Shown here one piece after another: positions 1-8,035 of a DNA stretch of 11,017 nt (positions within the stretch are counted from its first letter, which is position 1; the number at the start of each line of letters is the position of its first letter). The stretch lies in the NCBI GenBank assembly GCA_903951185.1, contig CAJBBC010000063.1, positions 1-11,017 on the forward strand, written 5' to 3'. Origin of the DNA: an uncultured Actinomycetes bacterium. GTDB taxonomy: Bacteria > Actinomycetota > Actinomycetes > S36-B12 > UBA5976. The notes under the pieces are model-generated. The model saw only the letters and a program-made list of their open reading frames with translations, did not search any database and was not told the origin of the DNA. The translations under genes were made by a program, and so were the position numbers.

Positions 1-2348
1 CAGATGTAACAGTAATCGAACAAGGCCCAATGCCCGCACCTGGTGGTTCAACTTCACATGCGCCAGGTTTGGTTCAAAAAGTTACGGCTAATAAAACTTT
101 GGCAATAATGGCAGACCAAACTATTAATAAATTGCTTTCAGTACAACATGAAGACGGCCCAGGCTTTTACCAAGTTGGTTCGCTTGAGGTTGCTACTACG
201 TCAGCGCGCCTTAAAGAATTACACCGCCGCTTATCTTGGCTTAAGGCCTATGGTTTTGAAGCTGAAATAGTTTCACCAGAACGTGCTGCCCAACTTCATC
301 CAGTTTTAGATCCAACAAAAATACTTGGCGCCATCTATTGTCCAACAGATGGTTTAGCGAAAGCTGTTCGAGCGGTACAAGGGTTACAGCGCTTAGCTGA
401 ATCACGCGGCGCAATATTTAAAGATCGTCATGAAGTGATCGCGATTGAACATGAAAATGGAAAAGTCAAAGGCGTAACTACTGACCAAGGTTTTTTCCCG
501 GCTGACATTGTGGTTTCTTGCGCTGGTATTTGGGGTCCAAAAGTTGGCCGCATGTTCGGTATGTCAAAAGCTTTTCAGCCATTAGCCCACCAACTTGCTT
601 GGACAGATGACATTCCATCACTTGCTGACCAGACTGAAGAAATCACAATTCCGATTATGCGAAATCAAGAAGCGGATCTTTACTACCGTCAGCGCTTCAA
701 TGGCATGGGTATTGGCTCTTATTTACACCGTGCCCTACCGGTTGAATCTGAAGAGATTCTGCCTTTTGATCAAGCGCCAGTTATGCCAAGTCAATTGCCA
801 TTTACCCAACCTGAATGGGAACCAGTAATGGGACTTTCAGCCGAAATCATGCCAGAACTTGCTAATGCAAAAATCACGGATGGAATGAACGGAATGTTCT
901 CCTTCACTGTAGATACCTTCCCGTTAATGGGTGAATGGAAAGGGCTAAAAGGTTTTTGGGTTGCCGAAGCCGTTTGGGTTACCCACTCAGTTGGTGTTGC
1001 TCGAGCAACTGCTGAATGGATTATCGATGGTCATCCAACGCTGGCTGTACATGAATGTGATGTAAACCGTTTTGAGCCACATCAACTTGGCCCAAATCAC
1101 ATCAACATGCGCGGCTCACAAAACTACATTGAGGTCTACGACATCATTCACCCATTGCAACCAATGGAAGCACCTCGCCCACTTCGCACTACAGGTTTCT
1201 ACCATCGCCAACAAGATCTTGGTGGTTACTTTTTAGAAGCTTCAGGATACGAACGTCCACAATGGTATGACTGCAATAAAGATTTAGTTGCCAAGTATTC
1301 AACACCAGAACGAGACGAATGGACTAGCCGTTACTGGTCACCAATTATTGGCGCGGAAGCCCAGTACGTTCGAGAGAATGTTGGGCTATTCGATATCACT
1401 TCACTTAAACGAATTGAAGTAACGGGCAAAGGTTCCATGGAATTTTTAATGGAACAAACAACTGGAAAACTCGATAAAGCACCAGGCAGTGTTACTTACT
1501 GTTTAATGCTTACTGACAAAGCTGGAATTCTTTCAGATGTGACTGTCACTCGCTTAGCCGAAAACCATTTTATGGTTGGAGCAAATGGTGCTGTTGATGT
1601 TGCTCGCTTGCAAATGGTGGCTCCAGACACTGTGCACGTTAAAGACATCACTGCCGGCACAGTAGGACTTGGTCTATTCGGTCCGCAGGCCCGCAAAGTT
1701 ATTCAAAAACTCACTAACCAAGATATTTCAAATGAAGCTTTTGGTTACTTCAAAGCAAAATCACTTTATTTAGACCAAGTGCCAGCTACCCTTTGGCGTT
1801 TGTCATACGTCGGCGAACTTGGTTATGAAATTTACGCGGATGCTGACATGGGACTAAAGCTTTGGGACACTTTGCTCGAAGCCGGTAAAGAATTTGGCAT
1901 CATTCCAGCTGGCCGTGGCGCATTTAACTCAATGCGTTTAGAAAAGGGTTACCGCTCATACGGAACTGACATGACAAGTGAACATAATCCGCATGAAGCT
2001 GGGTTGGCTTTTGCTGTGCGCAAAGGCGGCGGTTATAAAGGTGCTGCAGCATTTGAAGCCCTAGATGCAGCCGCAATAAAGCGCAAACTTGTGTGTTTAG
2101 TCTTTGATAATTCAGCCCACGTAACTATGGGTAAGGAGCCAGTATTTGTGAATGGCAAATCAGTTGGTTACACAACTTCGTCCTACTTTGGTCACACTAT
2201 TGGCAAGCAAATTGCTTATGCCTGGGTGCCGATCGAAGCCTCAACACTAGGCACAAAAGTTGAAGTGCAATACTTTGATCAGTTCTATCCAGCAGTTGTC
2301 AGTGATGATCCACAATTTGATCCTGGCATGACGAGATTGAGGTCATAA
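1..2348 (+). CDS. dmg: Dimethylglycine oxidase/dehydrogenase, FAD- and tetrahydrofolate-dependent (5' end cut off)
   Basis: Oxidatively demethylates N,N-dimethylglycine to sarcosine and passes the one-carbon unit to THF; cytoplasmic, no signal peptide visible. The frame is open from the left edge (first full codon at 3). The residues before the ATG at 30 read DVTVIEQGP, the end of the FAD-binding Rossmann beta-alpha-beta unit, so that ATG is internal and perhaps 25-35 residues are missing. Next comes GGSTSHAPGL; its His (codon 57-59) sits where family members carry the histidyl-FAD link. The LAHQ His (588-590) and the following DLYY Tyr match the active-site pair I recall from the Arthrobacter enzyme. 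FAD domain spans roughly 3-1080, a linker follows, and a GcvT-like folate domain fills about 1270-2330, with SDVTV (conserved Asp at 1536) and GELGYE (1812-1829). The TAA lies 2 bp before soxB. Whether electrons go to O2 or a carrier cannot be read from sequence. A sarcosine dehydrogenase role is less likely because soxBDAG follows. Confidence 0.9.
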   Translation, partial: DVTVIEQGPMPAPGGSTSHAPGLVQKVTANKTLAIMADQTINKLLSVQHEDGPGFYQVGSLEVATTSARLKELHRRLSWLKAYGFEAEIVSPERAAQLHPVLDPTKILGAIYCPTDGLAKAVRAVQGLQRLAESRGAIFKDRHEVIAIEHENGKVKGVTTDQGFFPADIVVSCAGIWGPKVGRMFGMSKAFQPLAHQLAWTDDIPSLADQTEEITIPIMRNQEADLYYRQRFNGMGIGSYLHRALPVESEEILPFDQAPVMPSQLPFTQPEWEPVMGLSAEIMPELANAKITDGMNGMFSFTVDTFPLMGEWKGLKGFWVAEAVWVTHSVGVARATAEWIIDGHPTLAVHECDVNRFEPHQLGPNHINMRGSQNYIEVYDIIHPLQPMEAPRPLRTTGFYHRQQDLGGYFLEASGYERPQWYDCNKDLVAKYSTPERDEWTSRYWSPIIGAEAQYVRENVGLFDITSLKRIEVTGKGSMEFLMEQTTGKLDKAPGSVTYCLMLTDKAGILSDVTVTRLAENHFMVGANGAVDVARLQMVAPDTVHVKDITAGTVGLGLFGPQARKVIQKLTNQDISNEAFGYFKAKSLYLDQVPATLWRLSYVGELGYEIYADADMGLKLWDTLLEAGKEFGIIPAGRGAFNSMRLEKGYRSYGTDMTSEHNPHEAGLAFAVRKGGGYKGAAAFEALDAAAIKRKLVCLVFDNSAHVTMGKEPVFVNGKSVGYTTSSYFGHTIGKQIAYAWVPIEASTLGTKVEVQYFDQFYPAVVSDDPQFDPGMTRLRS

Positions 2349-2350
2349 TC

Positions 2351-3586
2351 ATGGCAAATAAGCGACTGCGGACTGTTGAGTTACCAGAACATCCAGATTT
2401 TCTCTGGACGCAGAAATCTCCAAAAAAATCGTATGACGCAATCATTGTTGGTGGTGGTGGTCACGGTTTAGCGACTGCTTATTACTTAGCCAAACTCCAC
2501 GGTATGACAAATATTGCGGTACTAGAAAAAGGTTGGCTTGGCGGCGGCAATATGGCGCGCAATACAACCATCATTCGTTCGAATTATCTTTGGGATGAAT
2601 CTGAAGGTATTTACGAACACTCCCTTAAATTGTGGGAAGGCCTTCAAGAAGACGTCGGCTATGAAATGTTTTTCTCCCAACGCGGTGTGATGACGCTTGC
2701 ACACAGTGTTAGTGATGTCCGAACAAAAATGCGTAACTACTACGCAAATGGAGTTGCTGACATTGATAGCGAATGGCTAACTCCAGCTGAAGTAAAGAAG
2801 ATCGCGCCAGTTGTAAATATCAGTGATGACATTCGTTATCCAGTTATGGGCGCTACTTACCAACCTCGAGCTGGAATTGCGAAACATGACTGGGTTGCTT
2901 GGGGTTATGCCAAAGCTGCTGGTGACATGGGTGTAGACATAATTCAAAACTGTGAAGTTACCGGAATGATTATTCAAGACGGAAAAATCCAAGGTGTACA
3001 AACTAATCAAGGTGACATTCTGGCTGAAAAAGTAGCCTTAGTTGGTGCGGGGCACTCTTCAGTTTTGGCTGAAATGGCTGGATTCCAAATTCCAATTCAA
3101 TCGCGACCACTACAAGCTTTAGTTTCAGAATTACTAGAGCAAGTACTAGACACAGTAATTATGTCTGGCATGGTGCATGTTTATGTAAGCCAAGCACATA
3201 AAGGCGAACTCGTTATGGGTGCTGGCACTGATGCATACAATTCCTACGCCCAACGTGGCGGCTTCCATGTAATTGAGCATCAACTTTCAGCAGCAGTTGA
3301 ATTATTCCCGATTTTTGAACGAGCACATTTACTTCGTACTTGGGGTGGCATTGTCGACACGACACCAGATGCTTCACCAATTGTTGGCTTAACTCCGGTT
3401 GAGAATCTTTACCTAAATTGTGGTTGGGGTACTGGCGGCTTTAAGGGCACGCCAGGATCGGGTTGGGTTATGGCGCACACTGTTGCCACCGGTCAACCTC
3501 ATGAACTAAATAAAGGTTTCAATTTGAATCGCTTTAAAACTGGACATTTAATCGACGAGCACGGCGCAGCCGGTGTGGCGCACTAA
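2351..3586 (+). CDS. soxB: Sarcosine oxidase beta subunit (heterotetrameric)
   Basis: Flavin-bearing catalytic subunit of heterotetrameric sarcosine oxidase, which demethylates sarcosine to glycine in the cytoplasm. The 411 aa length is normal for the family. A dinucleotide-binding motif GGGGHG lies at residues 34-39. The sequence PRAGIAKHDWVAWGY contains His179, which corresponds to the histidine that binds FMN covalently (about residue 173 in the Stenotrophomonas enzyme). The C-terminal half has the family blocks YVSQAHKGELVMGAG, WGGIVDTTPDASPI and NCGWGTGGFKGTPGSG, and the protein ends in the usual GVAH. The ATG is preceded by GAGGT (2339-2343, spacing 7) inside the end of dmg and starts 2 bp after the dmg stop. 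The following order soxB-D-A-G is the classic one, which separates it from monomeric sarcosine oxidases and proline dehydrogenase-like relatives. Confidence 0.96.
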   Translation: MANKRLRTVELPEHPDFLWTQKSPKKSYDAIIVGGGGHGLATAYYLAKLHGMTNIAVLEKGWLGGGNMARNTTIIRSNYLWDESEGIYEHSLKLWEGLQEDVGYEMFFSQRGVMTLAHSVSDVRTKMRNYYANGVADIDSEWLTPAEVKKIAPVVNISDDIRYPVMGATYQPRAGIAKHDWVAWGYAKAAGDMGVDIIQNCEVTGMIIQDGKIQGVQTNQGDILAEKVALVGAGHSSVLAEMAGFQIPIQSRPLQALVSELLEQVLDTVIMSGMVHVYVSQAHKGELVMGAGTDAYNSYAQRGGFHVIEHQLSAAVELFPIFERAHLLRTWGGIVDTTPDASPIVGLTPVENLYLNCGWGTGGFKGTPGSGWVMAHTVATGQPHELNKGFNLNRFKTGHLIDEHGAAGVAH

Positions 3587-3597
3587 GGAGTATTGAG

Positions 3598-3879
3598 ATG
3601 TTAAACATTCCTTGTCCATGGTGTGGACCACGTGATGAAACTGAATTTCATTACGGCCAAGAAGCTGGCGTTGCTTACCCAGAGAACCGTGATGAAATCA
3701 GTGACGAACTTTGGGCGAAATTTGTTTTCTACCGAGCAAATCCAAAAGGTTGGCATGCTGAGCGTTGGGTACATAGTGCTGGTTGCCGTCGCTGGTTTAA
3801 TGTTTGGCGAAATACCATCAACCATGAATTTGGTGAATCATACAAACCATTTGAACCACAACCTAAGAGTCCAGCATGA
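3598..3879 (+). CDS. soxD: Sarcosine oxidase delta subunit, zinc-binding
   Basis: Small structural subunit (93 aa, usual length) of the sarcosine oxidase heterotetramer. Cys6 and Cys9 (PCPWCG) with His59 and Cys63 (VHSAGCRRWF) fall at the same numbers as the four zinc ligands known from the Stenotrophomonas enzyme. The C-terminal block GCRRWFNVWRNT is typical of the family. The start is fixed by a strong TAAGGAG (3584-3590) that overlaps the soxB stop codon, 7 bases before the ATG. The stop overlaps the soxA start as ATGA, implying translational coupling. A second open frame in the same stretch (3623-3883) shows none of these features. Confidence 0.95.
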   Translation: MLNIPCPWCGPRDETEFHYGQEAGVAYPENRDEISDELWAKFVFYRANPKGWHAERWVHSAGCRRWFNVWRNTINHEFGESYKPFEPQPKSPA

Positions 3880-6554
3880 GTAAAGTAACTTTCAAATTTG
3901 ATGGCAAGAAGTACAAAGGCAAAGCTGGCGAATCATTAGCCACTGCCCTACTTCGTAACGAAGTTTTACATTTCACTGACTCGGCCTACCGAGATCGACC
4001 ACGTGGCGTAATTGGACTTGGTCATGAAGAACCAAATGCATTGGTTTATGTAGATAGCGGCGCTGGCGAACCAATGATTCCGGCCACCGTAGTCCCTGTG
4101 GTTGAAGGATTAGTAGCTCGATCACTTTCTGGCGCTGGATACTTACCAGACACCCGAGATCATTCTCGATACGACAAGAAGTACAAACATGTTGATGTTG
4201 TTGTAGTTGGCGCAGGAATTGCTGGTTTAAAAGCTGCGCTAGAAAACGCAAAAGTTGGCAAAGATGTTGTGATTTGTGATGAACAAGATCGCCCTGGTGG
4301 CCACTTAGTACATCTTGGTCAAGAAGTACCAGCTGAATTACTTGCTGTACTTAATCTGCCAAATGTGACTTACTTACCTCGCACAATTGTTAATGGACTT
4401 TATGACCAGGGTTATAGTGTGGCGATTGAACGTCGCACCGACCATGAAACCTCAAAAGTCAGTAAACAAAAAGCGCGGATCCGCACTTGGCATTTCCGGG
4501 CACAGCAGACAATTTTGGCAACTGGCGCATACCAACGTCATTTAGTTTTTGCTAATAATGATTTACCTGGAATTATGCTTTCGCATTCAGCGGCAACTTA
4601 CGTGGCCCGCGATGGTGTCGATGTTTTTAAGTCAGCAGTAGTAATCACAGTGGACAACCAGGGTTATCGCGACGCCATTCGTTTGCACAATGCTGGTGTT
4701 CAAGTGAATGCGGTTGTTGATTGTCGCCAAAGTGCATCTGGCCCGGCCGTTGATGCAGTGCGCGCCGCTGGAATCGAAATACTTTTTGGGAAAACTGCAA
4801 TTGATGCCTGTGCCAAGAAAAAGAAAGGCACAGTTAAATGTGTAAACGTTGGCAACTTAGACGGTACAGAGTCGGCTTGTATTGATGCTGATTTAGTTGC
4901 AGTCTCCGGTGGTTGGACGCCAACAGTTCATTTAGCCACCTACATTGGCGTTAAACCTAAATGGGCTCCAGAACTAGCCGCATTTGTGTTGCCAGCAGCG
5001 ACTAAATGGTTAAGTTCAGTGGGTATGGTCGCCGGTGATTTTGGCGGCGATGACAGTCCAGCAATTTTCTTTGGTCCGGCGCAGACTGAAGAACAAGCAT
5101 TATCTGCATACGTAGATTTCCAGCGCGATGCTACTTTGCGCGATGTTCGCCGTGCAATTAAAGCTGGTATGCAAAGTATCGAACACGTAAAGCGTTACAC
5201 CGCTATTGGTACTGCCCATGATCAAGGTAAAACAAGTGGAACTATCACAATGGGCCTAATTGGCGCGGCACTTGGTAAAGCACCTGATGAAATCGGTTCA
5301 CTAACTTTCCGTTCACCTTTCGTTGGTATTCCATTCGCAGCTCTAGCTGGTCGTGAACGTGGCCAAGTTGCAGATCCTGTTCGTCGCACACCAATCCACG
5401 CTTTGCATGAAGGCGCAAAGGCACCAATGGAAGATGTTGGGCAATGGAAACGGCCTTGGTACTTCCCTAATGGCAAAGAGAAATTACATGATGCAGTTTT
5501 GCGTGAATGTGCTGCAGTACGCGAAGGCGTAGGTGTGATGGATGCATCTACTCTTGGCAAAATCGACATCCAAGGTCCAGATGCAGCTGAATTCTTAGAT
5601 CGTATTTACACAAATATGTTTAGTTCACTTAAAGTCGGCGCCAGCCGTTATGGCTTCATGTGTGGTGTAGATGGCATGGTCTTTGACGATGGTGTGACCA
5701 CTCGGTTAGGTGAAAATCATTTCCTAATGACAACTACTACTGGTGGCGCTGCCAAAGTATTGGATTGGTTAGAAGAATGGCTTTACACCGAATGGCCAGA
5801 CTTAAAGGTTTATTGCACATCGGTAACAGAGCACATTTCAACTGTGGCAATTGTTGGTCCGAAATCACGTAATTTGATCGCAAAACTTTCACCAACACTC
5901 GATGTGTCTAACGAAGCATTCGGTTTTATGGAAAATAAATATGCAGATGTTGCCGGAATCCCAGCTCGGATAGCACGAATCTCCTTCAGCGGTGAGCTTG
6001 CTTACGAAATAAATGTTGAAGCTTGGTATGGCGCCCATATTTGGGAATCAGTAATGCGTGAAGGTAAAGAGTTTGGCATTACCCCGTATGGCACCGAAAC
6101 TATGCACGTATTGCGTGCTGAAAAAGGTTACGTAATTCTTGGTCAAGATACAGATGGAACACAAACTCCAATGGATCTTGGGATGGATTGGATTGTTTCT
6201 AAAAAGAAGGATTTCATCGGCAAGCGCTCATTCACTCGCAGTGATACCGCACGTGCTGGCCGGCATCAGCTTGTTGGCTTCATGCCAGTTGATGGACAGG
6301 TTGTCATTCCAGAAGGAGCGTACGTAATTAACGCAGCTGATGCAGCTAAACCTGCTCCAGTTGCGCACACTGGCTACGTAACTAGTTCATACATGTCAGC
6401 TGCACTTGGTCGATCTTTTGCAATGGGTATGTTGGCCAACGGTGCTGCTCGACATGGTGAGCAAGTTGCCATCCCATTTGGTGGCAAAGTCATCATGGCC
6501 CAAGTTACTGAACCACTTTTCTTTGATAAGGAGAACACGCGTCGTGACGGTTAA
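3876..6554 (+). CDS. soxA: Sarcosine oxidase alpha subunit, NAD- and folate-binding
   Basis: Largest subunit of sarcosine oxidase; in the family it holds NAD+ and accepts the methyl-derived carbon on THF to give 5,10-methylene-THF. The 892 aa protein has three parts. Residues about 3-85 are a ferredoxin-like beta-grasp domain without cysteines (AGESLATALLRNEV, RPRGVIGLGHEEPNAL), as is normal for SoxA. From about 105 to 500 is a Rossmann-type dinucleotide domain with GAGIAG at 112-117, RPGGHL near 139-144, and SGGWTP farther on. From about 540 to 885 is a GcvT-type folate domain, with the conserved acidic pair D604-D605 and GELAYE at 706-711. The AAGAG at 3865-3869 lies 6 bases before the ATG, and the start overlaps the soxD stop by 4 bp. 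The 3' end overlaps soxG by 11 bp. Nothing looks broken. Confidence 0.96.
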   Translation: MSKVTFKFDGKKYKGKAGESLATALLRNEVLHFTDSAYRDRPRGVIGLGHEEPNALVYVDSGAGEPMIPATVVPVVEGLVARSLSGAGYLPDTRDHSRYDKKYKHVDVVVVGAGIAGLKAALENAKVGKDVVICDEQDRPGGHLVHLGQEVPAELLAVLNLPNVTYLPRTIVNGLYDQGYSVAIERRTDHETSKVSKQKARIRTWHFRAQQTILATGAYQRHLVFANNDLPGIMLSHSAATYVARDGVDVFKSAVVITVDNQGYRDAIRLHNAGVQVNAVVDCRQSASGPAVDAVRAAGIEILFGKTAIDACAKKKKGTVKCVNVGNLDGTESACIDADLVAVSGGWTPTVHLATYIGVKPKWAPELAAFVLPAATKWLSSVGMVAGDFGGDDSPAIFFGPAQTEEQALSAYVDFQRDATLRDVRRAIKAGMQSIEHVKRYTAIGTAHDQGKTSGTITMGLIGAALGKAPDEIGSLTFRSPFVGIPFAALAGRERGQVADPVRRTPIHALHEGAKAPMEDVGQWKRPWYFPNGKEKLHDAVLRECAAVREGVGVMDASTLGKIDIQGPDAAEFLDRIYTNMFSSLKVGASRYGFMCGVDGMVFDDGVTTRLGENHFLMTTTTGGAAKVLDWLEEWLYTEWPDLKVYCTSVTEHISTVAIVGPKSRNLIAKLSPTLDVSNEAFGFMENKYADVAGIPARIARISFSGELAYEINVEAWYGAHIWESVMREGKEFGITPYGTETMHVLRAEKGYVILGQDTDGTQTPMDLGMDWIVSKKKDFIGKRSFTRSDTARAGRHQLVGFMPVDGQVVIPEGAYVINAADAAKPAPVAHTGYVTSSYMSAALGRSFAMGMLANGAARHGEQVAIPFGGKVIMAQVTEPLFFDKENTRRDG
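6528..6533 (+). promoter_or_regulatory. Ribosome binding site that fixes the soxG GTG start
   Basis: AAGGAG lies inside the last codons of soxA, 10 bases before the GTG at 6544. It is the only good Shine-Dalgarno near this junction. It supports the GTG over the in-frame ATG at 6406, which would add 46 residues that are simply soxA read in another frame. Confidence 0.75.
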
Positions 6555-7146
6555 AGTTTTGCCAGGTGCAAAAAGCCCACTAGGTGGAGCAAAGCACGGT
6601 AACAAGTCATCAATCATGATGGAAGAAATTCCATTCACACCAATGTGGGATTTACGTGTTGAGCCTGGCTCAACTGCGTTTTCAGAAGTTAATGCAGCCC
6701 TTGGTTTAACTCTGCCAACAAATGTTGGTGACGTGGCTCGGATTAATGCAACTTGCATGGGGCAGCCTGGCTACGACGAAAATGCCAAAGGTGTTTCCGC
6801 ACTTTGTCTTGGGCCAGATCAATGGCTACTAACTGGAACTATGGATGTAGCAAAAGCGCTTGCTCCAGTACAAGCTAGTCAGCACATCTCAGTTGTTGAC
6901 GTAAGTGGGCAGCGGACAAAAATTGAAGTCTATGGTCCAAATTCACGTGAAGTTCTTGAGCATGTTTGGGAACAAGATTTACGTGCAAAGAACTTTGGTA
7001 TCGATAAATGTTCGCAAGGAATTATGTTCCGCTCACCAGTCATAATGTGGTACTGCTGCACTGATTGCTACATTATCTTTGCTCGTAGTTCATTTGCGCA
7101 GCACCTATGGACTGTGTTAACCGATGCCACAGTTGAGTATCTTTAG
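6544..7146 (+). CDS. soxG: Sarcosine oxidase gamma subunit
   Basis: Fourth subunit of sarcosine oxidase, itself of GcvT-like fold; it packs against the folate domain of SoxA. From GTG 6544 it is 200 aa, the family's usual size, and begins MTVKVLPGAKSPLGG, the kind of start SoxG proteins have. Recognisable blocks are LGPDQWLL, the HISVVDVSGQRTKIEVYGP stretch, and the late ARSSFAQHLWTVL. The start overlaps the soxA stop by 11 bp and is served by AAGGAG at 6528-6533. SoxG is the least conserved Sox subunit, so the call rests partly on gene order. An oddity is a cysteine cluster near the C terminus, C171-C172-x-x-C175 (codons 7054-7068), in a strand where I would expect ordinary polar or hydrophobic residues. 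Confidence 0.92.
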   Translation: MTVKVLPGAKSPLGGAKHGNKSSIMMEEIPFTPMWDLRVEPGSTAFSEVNAALGLTLPTNVGDVARINATCMGQPGYDENAKGVSALCLGPDQWLLTGTMDVAKALAPVQASQHISVVDVSGQRTKIEVYGPNSREVLEHVWEQDLRAKNFGIDKCSQGIMFRSPVIMWYCCTDCYIIFARSSFAQHLWTVLTDATVEYL

Positions 7147-7183
7147 ATAAGTTGAATTACTTCACCAACACAGAGGTATAGGT

Positions 7184-8035
7184 ATGTCCGCAATTATTTT
7201 GGACGGCAAGGCTACGGCAGCCGCAGTTAAAGCTGATTTGGCTAAGCGAGTTGTGGCTCTTAAAGCTAAAGGTATAGCGCCTGGCTTAGGCACAATTTTG
7301 GTAGGCGATGACCCTGGTTCACAGTCCTATGTTGGTGGCAAACATAAAGATTGCCATGAAGTTGGGATTGCTTCGATTCGTGAAGATTTACCAGCAAGTG
7401 CTACGCAAGCAGATGTACTTGCTGCAATTAAGCGTTTAAATGATGATCCAGCTTGTACTGGTTACATTGTGCAGTTGCCACTTCCAAAAGGGTTAGATGC
7501 AAATGCTGCGCTTGAAGCTATGTTGCCAATTAAAGATGCAGATGGTCTCCATCCGACAAACTTAGGCCGCTTAGTTCTCGGCGAACCGGCTCCCCTGCCA
7601 TGCACCCCGCGTGGAATTGTCGAATTACTTCGCGCTTATGACGTGAACATCGACGGCGCTGAAGTTTGTATTGTAGGTCGCGGAGTAACTGTTGGTCGTC
7701 CACTTGGGCTACTACTTACCCGCCGCAGCGAAAATGCGACTGTAACGCTATGCCACACCGGTACGAAAGATATGGCTGCGCACATTAAGCGCGCAGATAT
7801 TGTGGTCGCCGCAGCTGGTGTTCCACATTTCATAAAGCCAGACATGATTAAACCAGGTGCTGCGTTACTTGATGTCGGCATCACCCGCACTGACGCTGGC
7901 TTACTTGGTGACCTAGATCCAACATGCGCTTCAGTTGCTGGATTTATCGCGCCAATGCCAGGTGGTACCGGTCCAATGACACGCGCAATGTTATTAGCAA
8001 ATGTGGTTGATACAGCAGAGGAGCTGTCCAAATGA
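7184..8035 (+). CDS. folD: Bifunctional methylene-THF dehydrogenase / methenyl-THF cyclohydrolase
   Basis: Converts 5,10-methylene-THF to 5,10-methenyl-THF with NAD(P) reduction and then to 10-formyl-THF. That makes it the exit route for the carbon captured by Dmg and SoxA. The 283 aa length is normal. Active-site residues are present: Tyr49 and catalytic Lys53 (SYVGGKHKDCHEVGI), Gln97 (IVQLPLPKG) and Asp120 (KDADGLHPTN). The nucleotide site is GRGVTVGRP (166-174), and the C-terminal signature is PMPGGTGPMTRAML. The wording of several motifs is characteristic of actinobacterial FolD. AGAGGT (7173-7178) lies 5 bases before the ATG. The 37-bp gap after soxG is the largest in the operon, but I see no convincing promoter in it. 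The stop overlaps the betA start as ATGA. This may be the genome's only folD, since bacteria often have one; that cannot be told here. Confidence 0.97.
   Translation: MSAIILDGKATAAAVKADLAKRVVALKAKGIAPGLGTILVGDDPGSQSYVGGKHKDCHEVGIASIREDLPASATQADVLAAIKRLNDDPACTGYIVQLPLPKGLDANAALEAMLPIKDADGLHPTNLGRLVLGEPAPLPCTPRGIVELLRAYDVNIDGAEVCIVGRGVTVGRPLGLLLTRRSENATVTLCHTGTKDMAAHIKRADIVVAAAGVPHFIKPDMIKPGAALLDVGITRTDAGLLGDLDPTCASVAGFIAPMPGGTGPMTRAMLLANVVDTAEELSK

Noticed and set aside
30..32. ATG as the start of the first gene
   Set aside because: The same frame is open to the left edge, and the residues before it fit the FAD-binding fold, so the true start is outside the window.
3623..3883. Alternative 86-aa open frame over soxD
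   Set aside because: It overlaps soxD in another frame and shows no family motifs, while soxD has its four zinc ligands and a strong ribosome site.
5222..5569. 115-aa open frame on the minus strand inside soxA
   Set aside because: It is antisense to a well conserved stretch of soxA and its translation resembles no known protein; a codon-structure shadow.
6396..6758. 120-aa minus-strand open frame across the soxA/soxG junction
   Set aside because: Antisense shadow with no ribosome site and no recognisable motif.
7147..7183. Internal promoter or riboswitch before folD
   Set aside because: A TTGAAT and a TATAGG are present, but at 19-bp spacing and with the second overlapping the ribosome site region; 37 bp is also too short for a known folate or glycine riboswitch.
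7636..8031. 131-aa minus-strand open frame inside folD
   Set aside because: Antisense to the most conserved half of folD; low-complexity composition and no motifs.
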